From assembly GCA_001771815.1 (NCBI GenBank), contig MEPU01000004.1, positions 434,001 through 498,000 of the forward strand: a stretch of 64,000 bases of DNA, in the 5' to 3' direction. This DNA comes from Bdellovibrionales bacterium RIFCSPHIGHO2_01_FULL_40_29 (GTDB taxonomy: Bacteria; Bdellovibrionota; Bdellovibrionia; Bdellovibrionales; Bdellovibrionaceae). Position numbers and translations under genes: made by a program. A model generated the notes under the pieces. The model worked only from the letters and a program-made list of their open reading frames with translations, ran no database searches and was not told the origin of the DNA. Below, one piece after another: positions 9,097 through 17,776 of this stretch (position 1 is its first letter; each line of letters opens with the position of its first letter).

Positions 9097-10239
9097 ATGT
9101 CGACACCAAGTGTTCCTTTTATCGATTTAAAATCACAGTATGTTGCATTAAAATCAAATATTGATTCTCGCATCCAAAAAGTATTGGACAGTGGTGCTTA
9201 TATCAACGGACCTGAAGTCACTGAGCTGGAACAGAAACTTGCCGCCCACACAGGAAGCAAACATTGCCTGGCTGTCTCTAGCGGAACTGATGCTCTTTTG
9301 ATTCCATTAATGGCTCTAGGCATTGGTCCTGGAGACGAAGTTATCACCACCGCTTTTTCATTTATCGCAACAGCAGAAACAATTGTTCTTGCCGGAGCGA
9401 AACCCGTTTTTGTTGATATCGATAAAAAAACTTTCAATATTGATACCACCAAGATTGAAAAGGCCATCACTGCCAAAACAAAAGCTATCATGCCTGTTTC
9501 ACTTTATGGCCAAGTTTCGGATCTCGAGGAAATTAATGCTCTTGCAAAAAAACACAACCTGTTTGTCATTGAAGACACCGCGCAGTCCTACGGCGCCGGA
9601 TACAAAAATAAAAAAAGTGGTTCCATGACAACGGCCGCTGGCACTTCTTTTTATCCAGCAAAGCCACTGGGTTGCTACGGAGATGGTGGAGCTATTTTCA
9701 CTAACGATGACAAATTGCAAATTGCCATGAAAGAAATTCGAGAACACGGTTCTGAAAAACGATATTTTCACACTCGTCTCGGCGTGAATGGCCGCCTAGA
9801 CACAATTCAGTGCGCGATATTATTGGCAAAATTAGAGCGTTATGATTGGGAAGTTGAACAACGCAATCACATTGCCAGCAAGTTTAATGAGGCCTTCATT
9901 GGCTTGGATAAAGTGGATTCGCAATTTTCAACTCCATTTGTCAAATCTGGCAATAAAAGTGTTTGGGCTCAATACACCCTCACTCTGACTCACCGAGAAA
10001 ATTTTCAAAAGAAAATGCAAGAGTTCGGAGTCCCAACAACAGTTCATTATCCCATGACGATGCCAGACCAACCATGGTACAAAGAAAACACACCCTGCCA
10101 AGCAGATATCACGCAATCGCGATGGGCCGCCAACCACGTTATCAGCTTACCCATGTTCCCAGATATGACCGAGCAGCAGGCACAAATAATCATAGATGCC
10201 GTCAAAAAATCAGTCGAACTTTCAATGAAAGAGAGCTAG
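9097..10239 (+). CDS. DegT/DnrJ/EryC1/StrS-family sugar aminotransferase
   Basis: The 380-aa protein is a fold-type I, PLP-dependent aminotransferase of the DegT family. Visible landmarks are SSGTDAL (61-67, phosphate binding), IEDTAQ with Asp160 for the PLP ring, and the PLP lysine Lys189 in FYPAKPLG, followed by GDGGAIFT. These enzymes transfer an amino group from glutamate to a keto-sugar nucleotide or keto-sugar for LPS, O-antigen or glycoprotein glycans. GGAGG precedes the ATG. kdsA follows after 9 bp, so an amino sugar of the LPS or its core is likely; the exact substrate cannot be read from sequence. Confidence 0.9.
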   Translation: MSTPSVPFIDLKSQYVALKSNIDSRIQKVLDSGAYINGPEVTELEQKLAAHTGSKHCLAVSSGTDALLIPLMALGIGPGDEVITTAFSFIATAETIVLAGAKPVFVDIDKKTFNIDTTKIEKAITAKTKAIMPVSLYGQVSDLEEINALAKKHNLFVIEDTAQSYGAGYKNKKSGSMTTAAGTSFYPAKPLGCYGDGGAIFTNDDKLQIAMKEIREHGSEKRYFHTRLGVNGRLDTIQCAILLAKLERYDWEVEQRNHIASKFNEAFIGLDKVDSQFSTPFVKSGNKSVWAQYTLTLTHRENFQKKMQEFGVPTTVHYPMTMPDQPWYKENTPCQADITQSRWAANHVISLPMFPDMTEQQAQIIIDAVKKSVELSMKES

Positions 10240-10248
10240 TCTCATACC

Positions 10249-11100
10249 ATGACAGAGTTTAAATCATTAGCAAAAACAGTCTCTATGGATTCCCCTACTG
10301 GTAAAATCACTTGGGGGGATGGAAAAAATTTCGTTCTTTTCGCTGGTCCAGATATAATCGAAGACGAGGGCATGGTCATCGAAACTGGCAAAGAACTCAA
10401 ACGTGTCACTCAAAGCCTAGGAATTCCATGGATTTTAAAATGCTCTTTCGATAAAGCGAACCGTCAAAGTTCAAAAAGTTTTCGCGGCCCCGGCATGAGC
10501 CAAGCTTTAAAATCACTTGATAAAATCAAATCAGAATTGGGTTGCGCTTTCTTAACCGATGTTCACGAAACGATTCAGGTTGAAGAAACGGCAAAGTATG
10601 CAGAGGTGATTCAAATACCAGCCTTTCTCTCTCGACAAACTGATTTATTAGTTGCTGCAGCCAAAACAGGACGAGTTATTCATATTAAAAAAGGACAGTT
10701 CCTTGCACCTTGGGATATGAAATCCATTGCCCAAAAAGCCGTTCAAGCAGGCAACGATAAGGTTTTACTCTGTGAACGCGGAACAACCTTTGGATACAAT
10801 CGTCTTATCAATGATATGACAGGATTGGTTGAAATGCGAAATCTAGGATTTCCAGTTATTATGGATTGCACACACTCAACTCAATTGCCAGGTGCCACTG
10901 GCGACTCCAGCGGCGGTCGTGGTGAAATGGTTTGGCCTCTTGGTCGCGCGGCTATGGCTATTGGAGTTGATGGAATATTTTTAGAAACCCACCCCAATCC
11001 TGAAAAAGCACTTTGCGATGGCCCAACTTCGCTACCCTTGAAGAATTTGGAAATGGTTCTTAAAAATTTACAAAATATTTTTAAAACTCATAGCCTCTAA
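10249..11100 (+). CDS. kdsA: 3-deoxy-D-manno-octulosonate 8-phosphate synthase
   Basis: This enzyme condenses phosphoenolpyruvate with arabinose 5-phosphate to Kdo-8-phosphate, the first committed step of Kdo for the LPS inner core. The 283 residues show family signatures: FDKANRQS, FRGPGM, TDVHE, IPAFLSRQTDL, KKGQFLAPWD, and metal-site-type His (DCTHS), Glu (LETHP) and Asp (CDGP). The N-terminal position that is Cys in metal-dependent and Asn in metal-independent enzymes is Asp35 here (AGPDIIE). The gene sits in an envelope operon, 9 bp after the aminotransferase gene and 6 bp before the membrane protein gene. Confidence 0.95.
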   Translation: MTEFKSLAKTVSMDSPTGKITWGDGKNFVLFAGPDIIEDEGMVIETGKELKRVTQSLGIPWILKCSFDKANRQSSKSFRGPGMSQALKSLDKIKSELGCAFLTDVHETIQVEETAKYAEVIQIPAFLSRQTDLLVAAAKTGRVIHIKKGQFLAPWDMKSIAQKAVQAGNDKVLLCERGTTFGYNRLINDMTGLVEMRNLGFPVIMDCTHSTQLPGATGDSSGGRGEMVWPLGRAAMAIGVDGIFLETHPNPEKALCDGPTSLPLKNLEMVLKNLQNIFKTHSL

Positions 11101-11106
11101 ATAACT

Positions 11107-12081
11107 ATGGCAAAACCATCGTGGCTTAAAAATCTACTTCGCCCAACGATAGCTCTGCTTTTTATCTATTTTCTTATTCAAAAAGGTCCCTTTCGATTGG
11201 ATCAAATCACCTTCATTCTGGGCCAATCTAAAATCCTCTTACTTGGTCTTGCATTAGTCCTTTTTCAATTTTCGATCACAGCACTACGTTGGAAAAAAAT
11301 TGTTGAACTCAAAAAAAGAATCACTTTATTTCAGGCCCTTACTCTCACATTGATTGGACAATTTTTTTCATTTTTTATTCCAGGTGGAGTCGGTGGCGAT
11401 GTGGTTAAGGCACTCGAGCTCTCCAAAACCCACGAAATCAGTCGATCTGAAGGTCTCGCTACAGTTTTAGCTGACCGCATCTTGGGACTCTTCTCAATGG
11501 TACTCTTTTCAACAGTCTTTCTTGGCCTCGACTATGCTCAAGGCCACTCCAGCAACACTCTCAAATATTTTATTTTTAGCGCCGTACTTCTGATACTCAT
11601 GGTGCTTGGATTAACCATTGGACCCAAGATTATTGAATTCATTTCAACTCAACTGGGCCAACAAAAAAACAAGCTCCTTCTTTTTTTTGAAAAATTGATG
11701 GGGTCATTCTCTCTCACTTTTACCTGTTTCCAAAGCCCACGAGCCCTACTCACCACTGTGGCTCTAAGTCTTATTGTGCAGTTGATTTCCAGTTTATTTA
11801 TGATGGAAATCATTCGAACCCTCGGAGTCCCACTTCCTTCATTTTTTGTTTTCTTTTCGCTTTCTTGTTTTGGCTTTTTAGCCTCAGCGATTCCCATAAC
11901 TCCGGCTGGAATTGGTGTCGGCCAAGCAGCCTTTTATTTTTTATTTGCCTTAATAAATCCCGAATTAGGCAATGCTGCCGTCACAGCTGTAAGCATACTT
12001 CAGTTGTTTTTTCTATTTTTTGCGCTACTTGGCGGAGTGCTGTTTGCCATGAAACCACTTTTGAAGTTTAATAAGCGTTAG
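11107..12081 (+). CDS. LPG-synthase-TM/flippase-like (UPF0104) integral membrane protein
   Basis: The 324-aa protein has about eight hydrophobic helices and the family marks PGGVGGDVVKA (near 96-106) and ITPAGIGVGQ (near 264-273). These are seen in the membrane domain of lysylphosphatidylglycerol synthases and AglD-like proteins. It lacks the cytoplasmic aminoacyl-transferase domain, so it is not a full MprF. Members of this class are linked to lipid or lipid-linked sugar handling across the inner membrane. It lies 6 bp after kdsA and 21 bp before the TIGR03546 gene, suggesting envelope lipid or LPS work. Function is inferred only at class level. Confidence 0.85.
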   Translation: MAKPSWLKNLLRPTIALLFIYFLIQKGPFRLDQITFILGQSKILLLGLALVLFQFSITALRWKKIVELKKRITLFQALTLTLIGQFFSFFIPGGVGGDVVKALELSKTHEISRSEGLATVLADRILGLFSMVLFSTVFLGLDYAQGHSSNTLKYFIFSAVLLILMVLGLTIGPKIIEFISTQLGQQKNKLLLFFEKLMGSFSLTFTCFQSPRALLTTVALSLIVQLISSLFMMEIIRTLGVPLPSFFVFFSLSCFGFLASAIPITPAGIGVGQAAFYFLFALINPELGNAAVTAVSILQLFFLFFALLGGVLFAMKPLLKFNKR

Positions 12082-12102
12082 CACCTCAACTTCTGGAGAC
12101 TT

Positions 12103-12633
12103 ATGGGCATACTGATTAAACAAATCATCAATCTTATTCGCTTGTTGCATTCGGATACTGGCCAGAACCAAATCGCTTCGGGCTTAGCCTTTGGCATTTT
12201 CTTGGGTTTTGCCCCGTTTATCTCTATTCAAACAATATTGGTTTTATTTATCGTCTTTATTTTCCGAGTTCAATTGGGCGCCGCTTTTTTATCAGCCTTC
12301 TTTTTTAAGTTTGTGGCCTTCTTACTCGATCCCGTTGCAGATACTTTGGGAAAACAGGCCCTTGAAAGCTCAGCTCTTCGATCAGTTTGGCTCACTATGT
12401 ACAACACACCTTTTTTACCTATGACTCGTTTCAATAATTCCATTGTGATGGGCTCATTTCTTATTTCGCTCGTACTCTGCCCAATCCTCTTTTTTACTTT
12501 TAAAATTCTTATTGCGAAATATCGAACTGAAATTGTCCAAAAAGTTGAAGCCACAAAAGCTTGGAAGGCCTTCAAGGCAACAAAAGTGTATCTTTGGTAT
12601 CTCAAATACAATGATTTATATGGTGGTGTTTAA
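12103..12633 (+). CDS. TIGR03546-family inner-membrane protein
   Basis: This 176-aa protein has four or so hydrophobic helices and a short basic C-terminal tail. It matches my recollection of the uncharacterised family TIGR03546, which occurs in outer-membrane-bearing bacteria beside TIGR03545. The N-terminal part (SGLAFGIFLGFAPF) also resembles DUF2062-type membrane domains. Its stop codon overlaps the start of the next gene (TAATG), so the pair is translationally coupled and the products probably act together. No enzymatic motif is visible and the function is unknown. Confidence 0.7.
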   Translation: MGILIKQIINLIRLLHSDTGQNQIASGLAFGIFLGFAPFISIQTILVLFIVFIFRVQLGAAFLSAFFFKFVAFLLDPVADTLGKQALESSALRSVWLTMYNTPFLPMTRFNNSIVMGSFLISLVLCPILFFTFKILIAKYRTEIVQKVEATKAWKAFKATKVYLWYLKYNDLYGGV

Positions 12634-14621
12634 TGGTTGATTCAAACAGCGTTCAAAACAATAAGCCGGCAACCCTTCAAAAAAAACAGGGCCCCATCCG
12701 CTGGAATGCAATCATTCCCTTTGTCATCATTATGGCACTGATCTATGGATACTTTTTCTTTTTTTTCGACTCCCACATGAAAAAAGCAATCGAGTGGACT
12801 GGCTACAAAGCCCTTGGAACAGAACTCAATATCGCTCACTTTAAAACGTCATTCCTTCAAGGAAAAGTTGAGCTGACTGGACTTGAAATAACTCATGCCG
12901 TACAGCCACAGTTTAATTCAATAGAGCTCTCCAGCATTCGATTTGGTGTCAACTGGGGCGCACTTCTTCGTCTTAAGTTTGTCATCGATGAAATTGCCGT
13001 TGAAGGCGTTCAATTCATGTCAAAACGATCTCACCCTGGCAAAGTGGCACCCCCTGAGCCAGCCGATGATGGCAAACCAAGCTTTGCACAACAGCTCTCT
13101 GACAAAGCCACAAACAAGCTTGAAAAAGACAATCAAAGCAATGTACTCAGTGATGTTTCCATATTCCTCAAAACAGGAAAATGGGACGAACAAATTAAGA
13201 ATTTAGAGTCCCAACTCGCTTCAAAAAAAATGCTCGAAGAAATGAACTCAAAGTGGACCTCCAAAAAAACTGAATGGGATGCAAAAGTAAAAATGCTTCC
13301 AACAAGTGCCGAATTGAATGGATTTAAAAACCGCTTTGAATCTATCAAAAGCAAAGATTTTAAAACACCTCAAGAACTCGATACATCTGTAAAACAGTTT
13401 AATGCCTTGATCAAAGATGTTGATTCAAGAAATAAGCAAATCCAAGAAATCAAAATTCAACTGGATGCCGATCTCAAAGGACTCGATCAAGATTATAAAT
13501 CTATTGATGCTCAAATTAAAAAAGACATCGACACCTTAAAAACAAAATTTAAAATTCCAAAAATTGATGCTGCCAGCTTCGCAAAATCTTTATTTATGAG
13601 TTATCTGACTCCCATCATGAGCAAATTAGATCATTATAAAAATTTAGCCGAAAAGTATCTTCCGCCGAAATATGCCCGTAAAATTTCCGGAAAAAAAGAA
13701 GACATTGCAGCGACTGAACCTGAGACCATTCAACCACACCCCCGAGCCGATGGAACAACCTATGAATTTCCAATTCCAAATGGCTTTCCGCTCTTCTGGA
13801 TCAAAAAAATCAGCCTCAGCTCAACATCAAATAAAAATGCTGACTATGGAGACTTTAAAGGTTTGATTGAAAATATCACGTCGAACCAGCGACAAATTAA
13901 TAAAACAACAACTCTTGATATTGCTGGCAGTTTTAAAAAAATGTCTATTTCCGGAGTTAAAATTAATGCCGAGTTGAATAATCTTAAAGAAGAGCCACAG
14001 GTCAACTTTGGTTTTAATGTTGGTGCTTTTCCCATCACAAATATGGAGCTTCTCAAATCTTCGGACGGGGAAATCTCTATCCCACAAACGACGGCGGCAT
14101 TCCAAAGTGCTGGCCAAACTATTGGTTTTAAGAATTATGACTTAAAAATGAAAACGGACTTTTCTCATGTTACTTTTAAAACTTCAGCTACCGACCCCAC
14201 CGTCGCTGAAGTTTTATCAAAGACCCTCCAAGCTATTAATCAGTTCAACGTCGAGGCAACGGCAACTGGCGAGCTCAAAGATCTTAAAATGGATATTCGC
14301 TCAAGCCTGGGTGGAGATCTACAAAAAGCTTTCGAAAACTTACTCAAAGAAAAAATTGCAGAAGCCAATGAAAAACTTCAATTAGCCGTTAATACGGAAC
14401 TCGATAAACTCAAGCGCCAACTTACTGGCCAAACCGATGCCATCAAAAATCAAGCGACTGGCGAAGTTGCTAAAGTTCAAAAACAAATCGACGATCAGAA
14501 AAAACAAGTTGATGAACGCATCAATCTAGCCAAAAAAGATTTTGAAAAACAGGCTCAAAAAGGAATTCAAGACGCTGGTCAAAAAGCCCTAGATGATCTC
14601 AAGAAAAAATTTGGCCTTTGA
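12633..14621 (+). CDS. TIGR03545-family AsmA-like envelope protein
   Basis: The 662-aa protein has one N-terminal membrane helix (near residues 24-46), then an AsmA-like start (FKTSFLQGKVELTGLEI) typical of proteins that line the periplasm between the membranes. Long charged coiled-coil stretches (about 140-320 and 580-660) flank a beta-rich middle. I recognise it as the uncharacterised family TIGR03545, the usual partner of TIGR03546. AsmA-like proteins elsewhere move phospholipids to the outer membrane, so a similar bridging role with the upstream membrane protein is plausible but unproven. It is the last gene of the plus-strand operon and is followed by a large palindrome. Confidence 0.75.
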   Translation: MVDSNSVQNNKPATLQKKQGPIRWNAIIPFVIIMALIYGYFFFFFDSHMKKAIEWTGYKALGTELNIAHFKTSFLQGKVELTGLEITHAVQPQFNSIELSSIRFGVNWGALLRLKFVIDEIAVEGVQFMSKRSHPGKVAPPEPADDGKPSFAQQLSDKATNKLEKDNQSNVLSDVSIFLKTGKWDEQIKNLESQLASKKMLEEMNSKWTSKKTEWDAKVKMLPTSAELNGFKNRFESIKSKDFKTPQELDTSVKQFNALIKDVDSRNKQIQEIKIQLDADLKGLDQDYKSIDAQIKKDIDTLKTKFKIPKIDAASFAKSLFMSYLTPIMSKLDHYKNLAEKYLPPKYARKISGKKEDIAATEPETIQPHPRADGTTYEFPIPNGFPLFWIKKISLSSTSNKNADYGDFKGLIENITSNQRQINKTTTLDIAGSFKKMSISGVKINAELNNLKEEPQVNFGFNVGAFPITNMELLKSSDGEISIPQTTAAFQSAGQTIGFKNYDLKMKTDFSHVTFKTSATDPTVAEVLSKTLQAINQFNVEATATGELKDLKMDIRSSLGGDLQKAFENLLKEKIAEANEKLQLAVNTELDKLKRQLTGQTDAIKNQATGEVAKVQKQIDDQKKQVDERINLAKKDFEKQAQKGIQDAGQKALDDLKKKFGL

Positions 14622-14627
14622 TTTATA

Positions 14628-14820
14628 AACTGATCTCTTTTGCGGTCCTATTCAGTGCAACTCCGTCCTCTATCTGTTTGGTATTTCAAACAAATCTTTT
14701 TTTCGTTGGTGACTTCTGATTGTAAACAATCAGAAGTCACCAACGAACCACATAAGCTCTTGAAAATACTTAACTTATAGAGGCCGAAGATACTTCTGAG
14801 AACCGCAAAAGAGATCAGTT
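14628..14820. repeat. 193-bp palindromic element between convergent genes
   Basis: The whole stretch forms one long imperfect palindrome. The outer arms (14628-14646 and 14802-14820) are 19-bp perfect inverted copies. The centre (14702-14722 and 14727-14747) is a 21-bp perfect stem with a TAAA loop. Between them shorter blocks still pair in register, for example CCTCTAT at 14667-14673 with 14777-14783. It fills almost all of the space between the two stop codons. No T-run follows the central stem on either strand, so it is not a classical intrinsic terminator. A MITE-like element or a structured bidirectional RNA end are the best guesses. Confidence 0.9.
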
Positions 14821-14821
14821 C

Positions 14822-15373
14822 TTAAAGGTTTTTCCAATCAACAACAGATCGAATGCTTCGAATTTGCGACTGCTGTGGATCTAATATAACAGTCATTGGC
14901 AATCGATCCACATCTAATTGTTTTGATATTTTTTTATCAAAGTCCCAAATTTTAACAAACAGTTCAGAACTTAACTCAGGAAAACTCTTTAAAAATTTTA
15001 CTAACTCTTCTTGTGAGTCATCCAATGATATTAAAACAAACAGCGCCGAATCCTTATTCTTCTTTGCAAAATCAATCAATTCAGGAATCTCATTCAAACA
15101 AGGTCCACACCATGAAGCCCACAAATGCAAATATATCGGTTTCTGCACCGAAGCTGATTGCATATCCAAGTCAATTGTCTTCGACGAGTAATCATACCAA
15201 TTTTGAGATTTAAAAAACTGAACCACACCATCTTTTGTTAACTCTTTTGTAATCGCCGTATTAGGGCCATCGGCAACTTGTTTTATAGCTTGCCTAATCT
15301 CAACATGGTTCATAACTCCAATCGTCACAAGGCCTGCTAGCGCTAAAAATCCAAGGCTTAACTTCAGATTCAT
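14822..15373 (-). CDS. TlpA/ResA-type thioredoxin-like protein, membrane-anchored or exported
   Basis: The 183-aa protein begins with a hydrophobic segment (residues 4-20) that could be a signal anchor. The thioredoxin active site is WCGPC (88-92) in YLHLWASWCGPCLNE, with a later cis-Pro in RLPMTVI. TlpA/ResA proteins reduce disulfides in the periplasm, often for cytochrome c maturation or to repair oxidised proteins. It lies downstream of rplQ, separated from it by an intrinsic terminator, so it probably has its own promoter. The C-terminus is short and unremarkable. The specific substrate cannot be told. Confidence 0.85.
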   Translation of the reverse strand: MNLKLSLGFLALAGLVTIGVMNHVEIRQAIKQVADGPNTAITKELTKDGVVQFFKSQNWYDYSSKTIDLDMQSASVQKPIYLHLWASWCGPCLNEIPELIDFAKKNKDSALFVLISLDDSQEELVKFLKSFPELSSELFVKIWDFDKKISKQLDVDRLPMTVILDPQQSQIRSIRSVVDWKNL

Positions 15374-15402
15374 GTAAACCCACCTTTATACAGTTCTTAA
15401 AC

Positions 15403-15436
15403 AAAAAAAAACCCAAGTTCCCTTGGGTTTTTTTTA
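15403..15436 (-). terminator. Rho-independent terminator after rplQ
   Basis: On the minus strand a CCCAAG/CTTGGG stem (15427-15422 with 15417-15412), 4-nt loop and a run of nine T residues follow the rplQ stop codon. It closes the alpha operon. The A-run on the other side lets it work weakly in the plus direction too. Confidence 0.9.
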
Positions 15437-15458
15437 AAATAACTATTACTTTAAATGA

Positions 15459-16031
15459 CTAGTTACGAGCAAACATTGCCGATCGAGAACTTGTCTTCAT
15501 TTTACGAACATTCTTCTTACCTTTTGCAGCAACAACTGATTTTGCTTTTTTAGCCTTGCTAGCAATCTTAAGAACTTCTTTTGACTCAACTTTTGCTTCT
15601 TTGCCTTTTGCAGCTTTAGTTGCTGTTGTTGAAATTGTTTTTCCAAAAGCATCCGTTGCGCGAGTTTTGTAGTCAAAATCTACAAATTCAAGATAAGCCA
15701 TCTCTGCAGTATCACCTGGTCTACGACCAATTTTGATTACGCGAGTATAACCACCAGCACGATCTTTAAATCGTGGAGCAACAGTTTTTACTAAAGCCAA
15801 TGCATTTTCTTTATTTGCTAAGCGCCCCACTAAAAGACGAATTGAATTCAAATCATCTTTTTTAGCAAGAGTAACTGCTTTTTCAACATGACGACGAACT
15901 TCTTTAGCTTTAACAACAGTCGTTTTAATACGACCATGTTCAATTACAGAATTCATCAAGCCACGGATAAGGGCCTTTAATGGACCACTTTTACGGGCAA
16001 AATGCTTGGTTAAACGACGATGTGAAGACAT
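15459..16031 (-). CDS. rplQ: 50S ribosomal protein L17 with C-terminal extension
   Basis: L17 binds 23S rRNA near the tunnel exit side of the 50S subunit. The first 120 or so residues match the family (HRRLTKHFARKSGPLKALIRG; VEKAVTLAKK; YTRVIKIGRRPGD). The protein is 190 aa, whereas many bacterial L17 are about 120-130. The extra 60 residues are Lys/Ala/Ser-rich (AKVESKEVLKIASKAKKAK). It is the last gene of the alpha operon, 48 bp after rpoA, and an intrinsic terminator follows. Confidence 0.97.
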   Translation of the reverse strand: MSSHRRLTKHFARKSGPLKALIRGLMNSVIEHGRIKTTVVKAKEVRRHVEKAVTLAKKDDLNSIRLLVGRLANKENALALVKTVAPRFKDRAGGYTRVIKIGRRPGDTAEMAYLEFVDFDYKTRATDAFGKTISTTATKAAKGKEAKVESKEVLKIASKAKKAKSVVAAKGKKNVRKMKTSSRSAMFARN

Positions 16032-16079
16032 AAAAAACTCCCTATATACTTAAATAATACTTAACACTCTCGCGTCTAA

Positions 16080-17123
16080 CTAAATGTTAGTCGGTGGAGC
16101 TTCACGCTTAACTTGAGGCATTTGATTTGGATCCCATCCTGGAGGTGGCCATCCATCGATCTTCATACCTAAGCCTAAGCCCATTTCTGTCAAAATCTCT
16201 TTAATTTCATTCAATGACTTACGACCAAAGTTTTTAGTCTTAAGCATTTCAGCTTCTGAACGAACAACCAACTCACCGATAAATCGGATATTTGCATTCT
16301 TCAAACAGTTAGCTGAGCGAACACTTAACTCAAGATCATCAACTGATCGGAATAAGTTTTCATTCAATGAAGACGATCCCATAGACTTGATTTCATCTGA
16401 AGGCTCAAGAGATTCATCAAAAGTTAAGAAGATCTGAAGCTGCTCTTTTAAAATCTTAGAAGCCAATGATACCGCTTCTTCAGGTTTTAAAGAACCGTCT
16501 GTCCAAACTTCCAATGCCAATGCATCGTAATCTGTTCGTTGTCCAACGCGAGCATTAGAAACTGAATAGTTTACTTTACGAATTGGTGAATGAAGAGCAT
16601 CTACACCAATGTATCCTACTGGTAATGATTCATTCTGATTTTCAACTGGAGAATAACCACGTCCATAAGACACGATCAACTCAGCATTGAAATTTGCATT
16701 ATTTCCCAATGTTGCAATATGCTGATTAGGATTTAAAATTTCAATTTTTTCACTCGTAATAATATCAGCCGCCGTAACAACCCCAGGACCTTTTTTAGAG
16801 ATTCTAAGAGTCAAAGGCTCAGAATTAAATTGGCGAAAACGAATCTGCTTCAAATTCAAAATAATATCTGAAACATCTTCCAAAACATCTGTTAAAGTAG
16901 AAAACTCATGTAAAACTCCATCGAATTTAACTGCCGTAACAGCTGAACCCATCATAGAGCTTAACAAAATTCTGCGGATTGAATTACCTAAAGTAACTCC
17001 AAATCCTCTCTCTAGCGGGCGAACAACAAATTTCGCATATTCACTAGATTGAGATTCTTTTTCAATCTCAAAACCTTTTGGTTTAATTAATTCTCTCCAA
17101 AATTTATAATAGTGCTCTTGCAT
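16080..17123 (-). CDS. rpoA: RNA polymerase alpha subunit
   Basis: The 347-aa protein has the dimerising N-terminal domain ([19 protein letters not shown] near 35-53; [18 protein letters not shown]) and a C-terminal DNA/activator-binding domain (near 255-330, with the helix [12 protein letters not shown]). Alpha nucleates core polymerase assembly and its C-terminal domain contacts UP elements and regulators. It lies between rpsD and rplQ as in most bacteria, 15 bp after rpsD. A proline-rich tail ([13 protein letters not shown]) extends past the C-terminal domain. Confidence 0.99.
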   Translation of the reverse strand: MQEHYYKFWRELIKPKGFEIEKESQSSEYAKFVVRPLERGFGVTLGNSIRRILLSSMMGSAVTAVKFDGVLHEFSTLTDVLEDVSDIILNLKQIRFRQFNSEPLTLRISKKGPGVVTAADIITSEKIEILNPNQHIATLGNNANFNAELIVSYGRGYSPVENQNESLPVGYIGVDALHSPIRKVNYSVSNARVGQRTDYDALALEVWTDGSLKPEEAVSLASKILKEQLQIFLTFDESLEPSDEIKSMGSSSLNENLFRSVDDLELSVRSANCLKNANIRFIGELVVRSEAEMLKTKNFGRKSLNEIKEILTEMGLGLGMKIDGWPPPGWDPNQMPQVKREAPPTNI

Positions 17124-17138
17124 ATTTGTCCTTCTTTA

Positions 17139-17765
17139 TTATCGAGAGTAGTACTCTACGATCATACTTTCTTCGACCGAAATTGTTACTTCATCACGTG
17201 TTGGAGCATCTTTAATTGTACCCTTGAATGCTGCATGATTCGCATCTAACCAGCTTGGAACTGTACGACGAGAAACAGCTTGAATAGCACTTAGGATAGT
17301 AGCTAACTCTTTGCTCTTCTGAGCAACTTCGATAACATCACCTTTTTTAACAATAGCACTCGCAATATTTACGCGCTTACCATTTACTAAAAAGTGATTG
17401 TGACCTATTAATTGACGTGCTTCACGACGAGAGTTCGCAAAACCTAAAGTGTACACCACGTTATCTAAACGCAATTCCAATGTTTTTAACAACTCTGTAC
17501 CTGTGATTGCTTTAGAAGCATCTGCCATATGAAAGTATTTACGGAATTGCTTTTCAGACAAACCATAATAGCGTTTTGCTTTTTGCTTTTCACGAAGTTG
17601 CAAAGCAAATTCGGAAAACTTAAGACGGGATTGACCATGCTGTCCTGGTGGATAAGGTCTTCTTTCAAAAGCACACTTATCAGTATAACAACGATCGCCC
17701 TTTAAAAAGAGCTTCATGTTTTCGCGACGGCATAGTTTACAAACTGAATTCGTTACACAACTCAT
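17139..17765 (-). CDS. rpsD: 30S ribosomal protein S4
   Basis: S4 is a primary 16S rRNA-binding protein that starts 30S assembly and often represses its own operon. The 208 residues carry the Cys-bearing N-terminus of the zinc-type form (CKLCRRE, CYTDKC), the RRPYPPGQHGQSR motif and the S4 RNA-binding domain (LELRLDNVVYTLGFANSRREARQLI). The gene lies 11 bp after rpsK and 15 bp before rpoA. Confidence 0.99.
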   Translation of the reverse strand: MSCVTNSVCKLCRRENMKLFLKGDRCYTDKCAFERRPYPPGQHGQSRLKFSEFALQLREKQKAKRYYGLSEKQFRKYFHMADASKAITGTELLKTLELRLDNVVYTLGFANSRREARQLIGHNHFLVNGKRVNIASAIVKKGDVIEVAQKSKELATILSAIQAVSRRTVPSWLDANHAAFKGTIKDAPTRDEVTISVEESMIVEYYSR

Positions 17766-17776
17766 ATTAACCTCAA

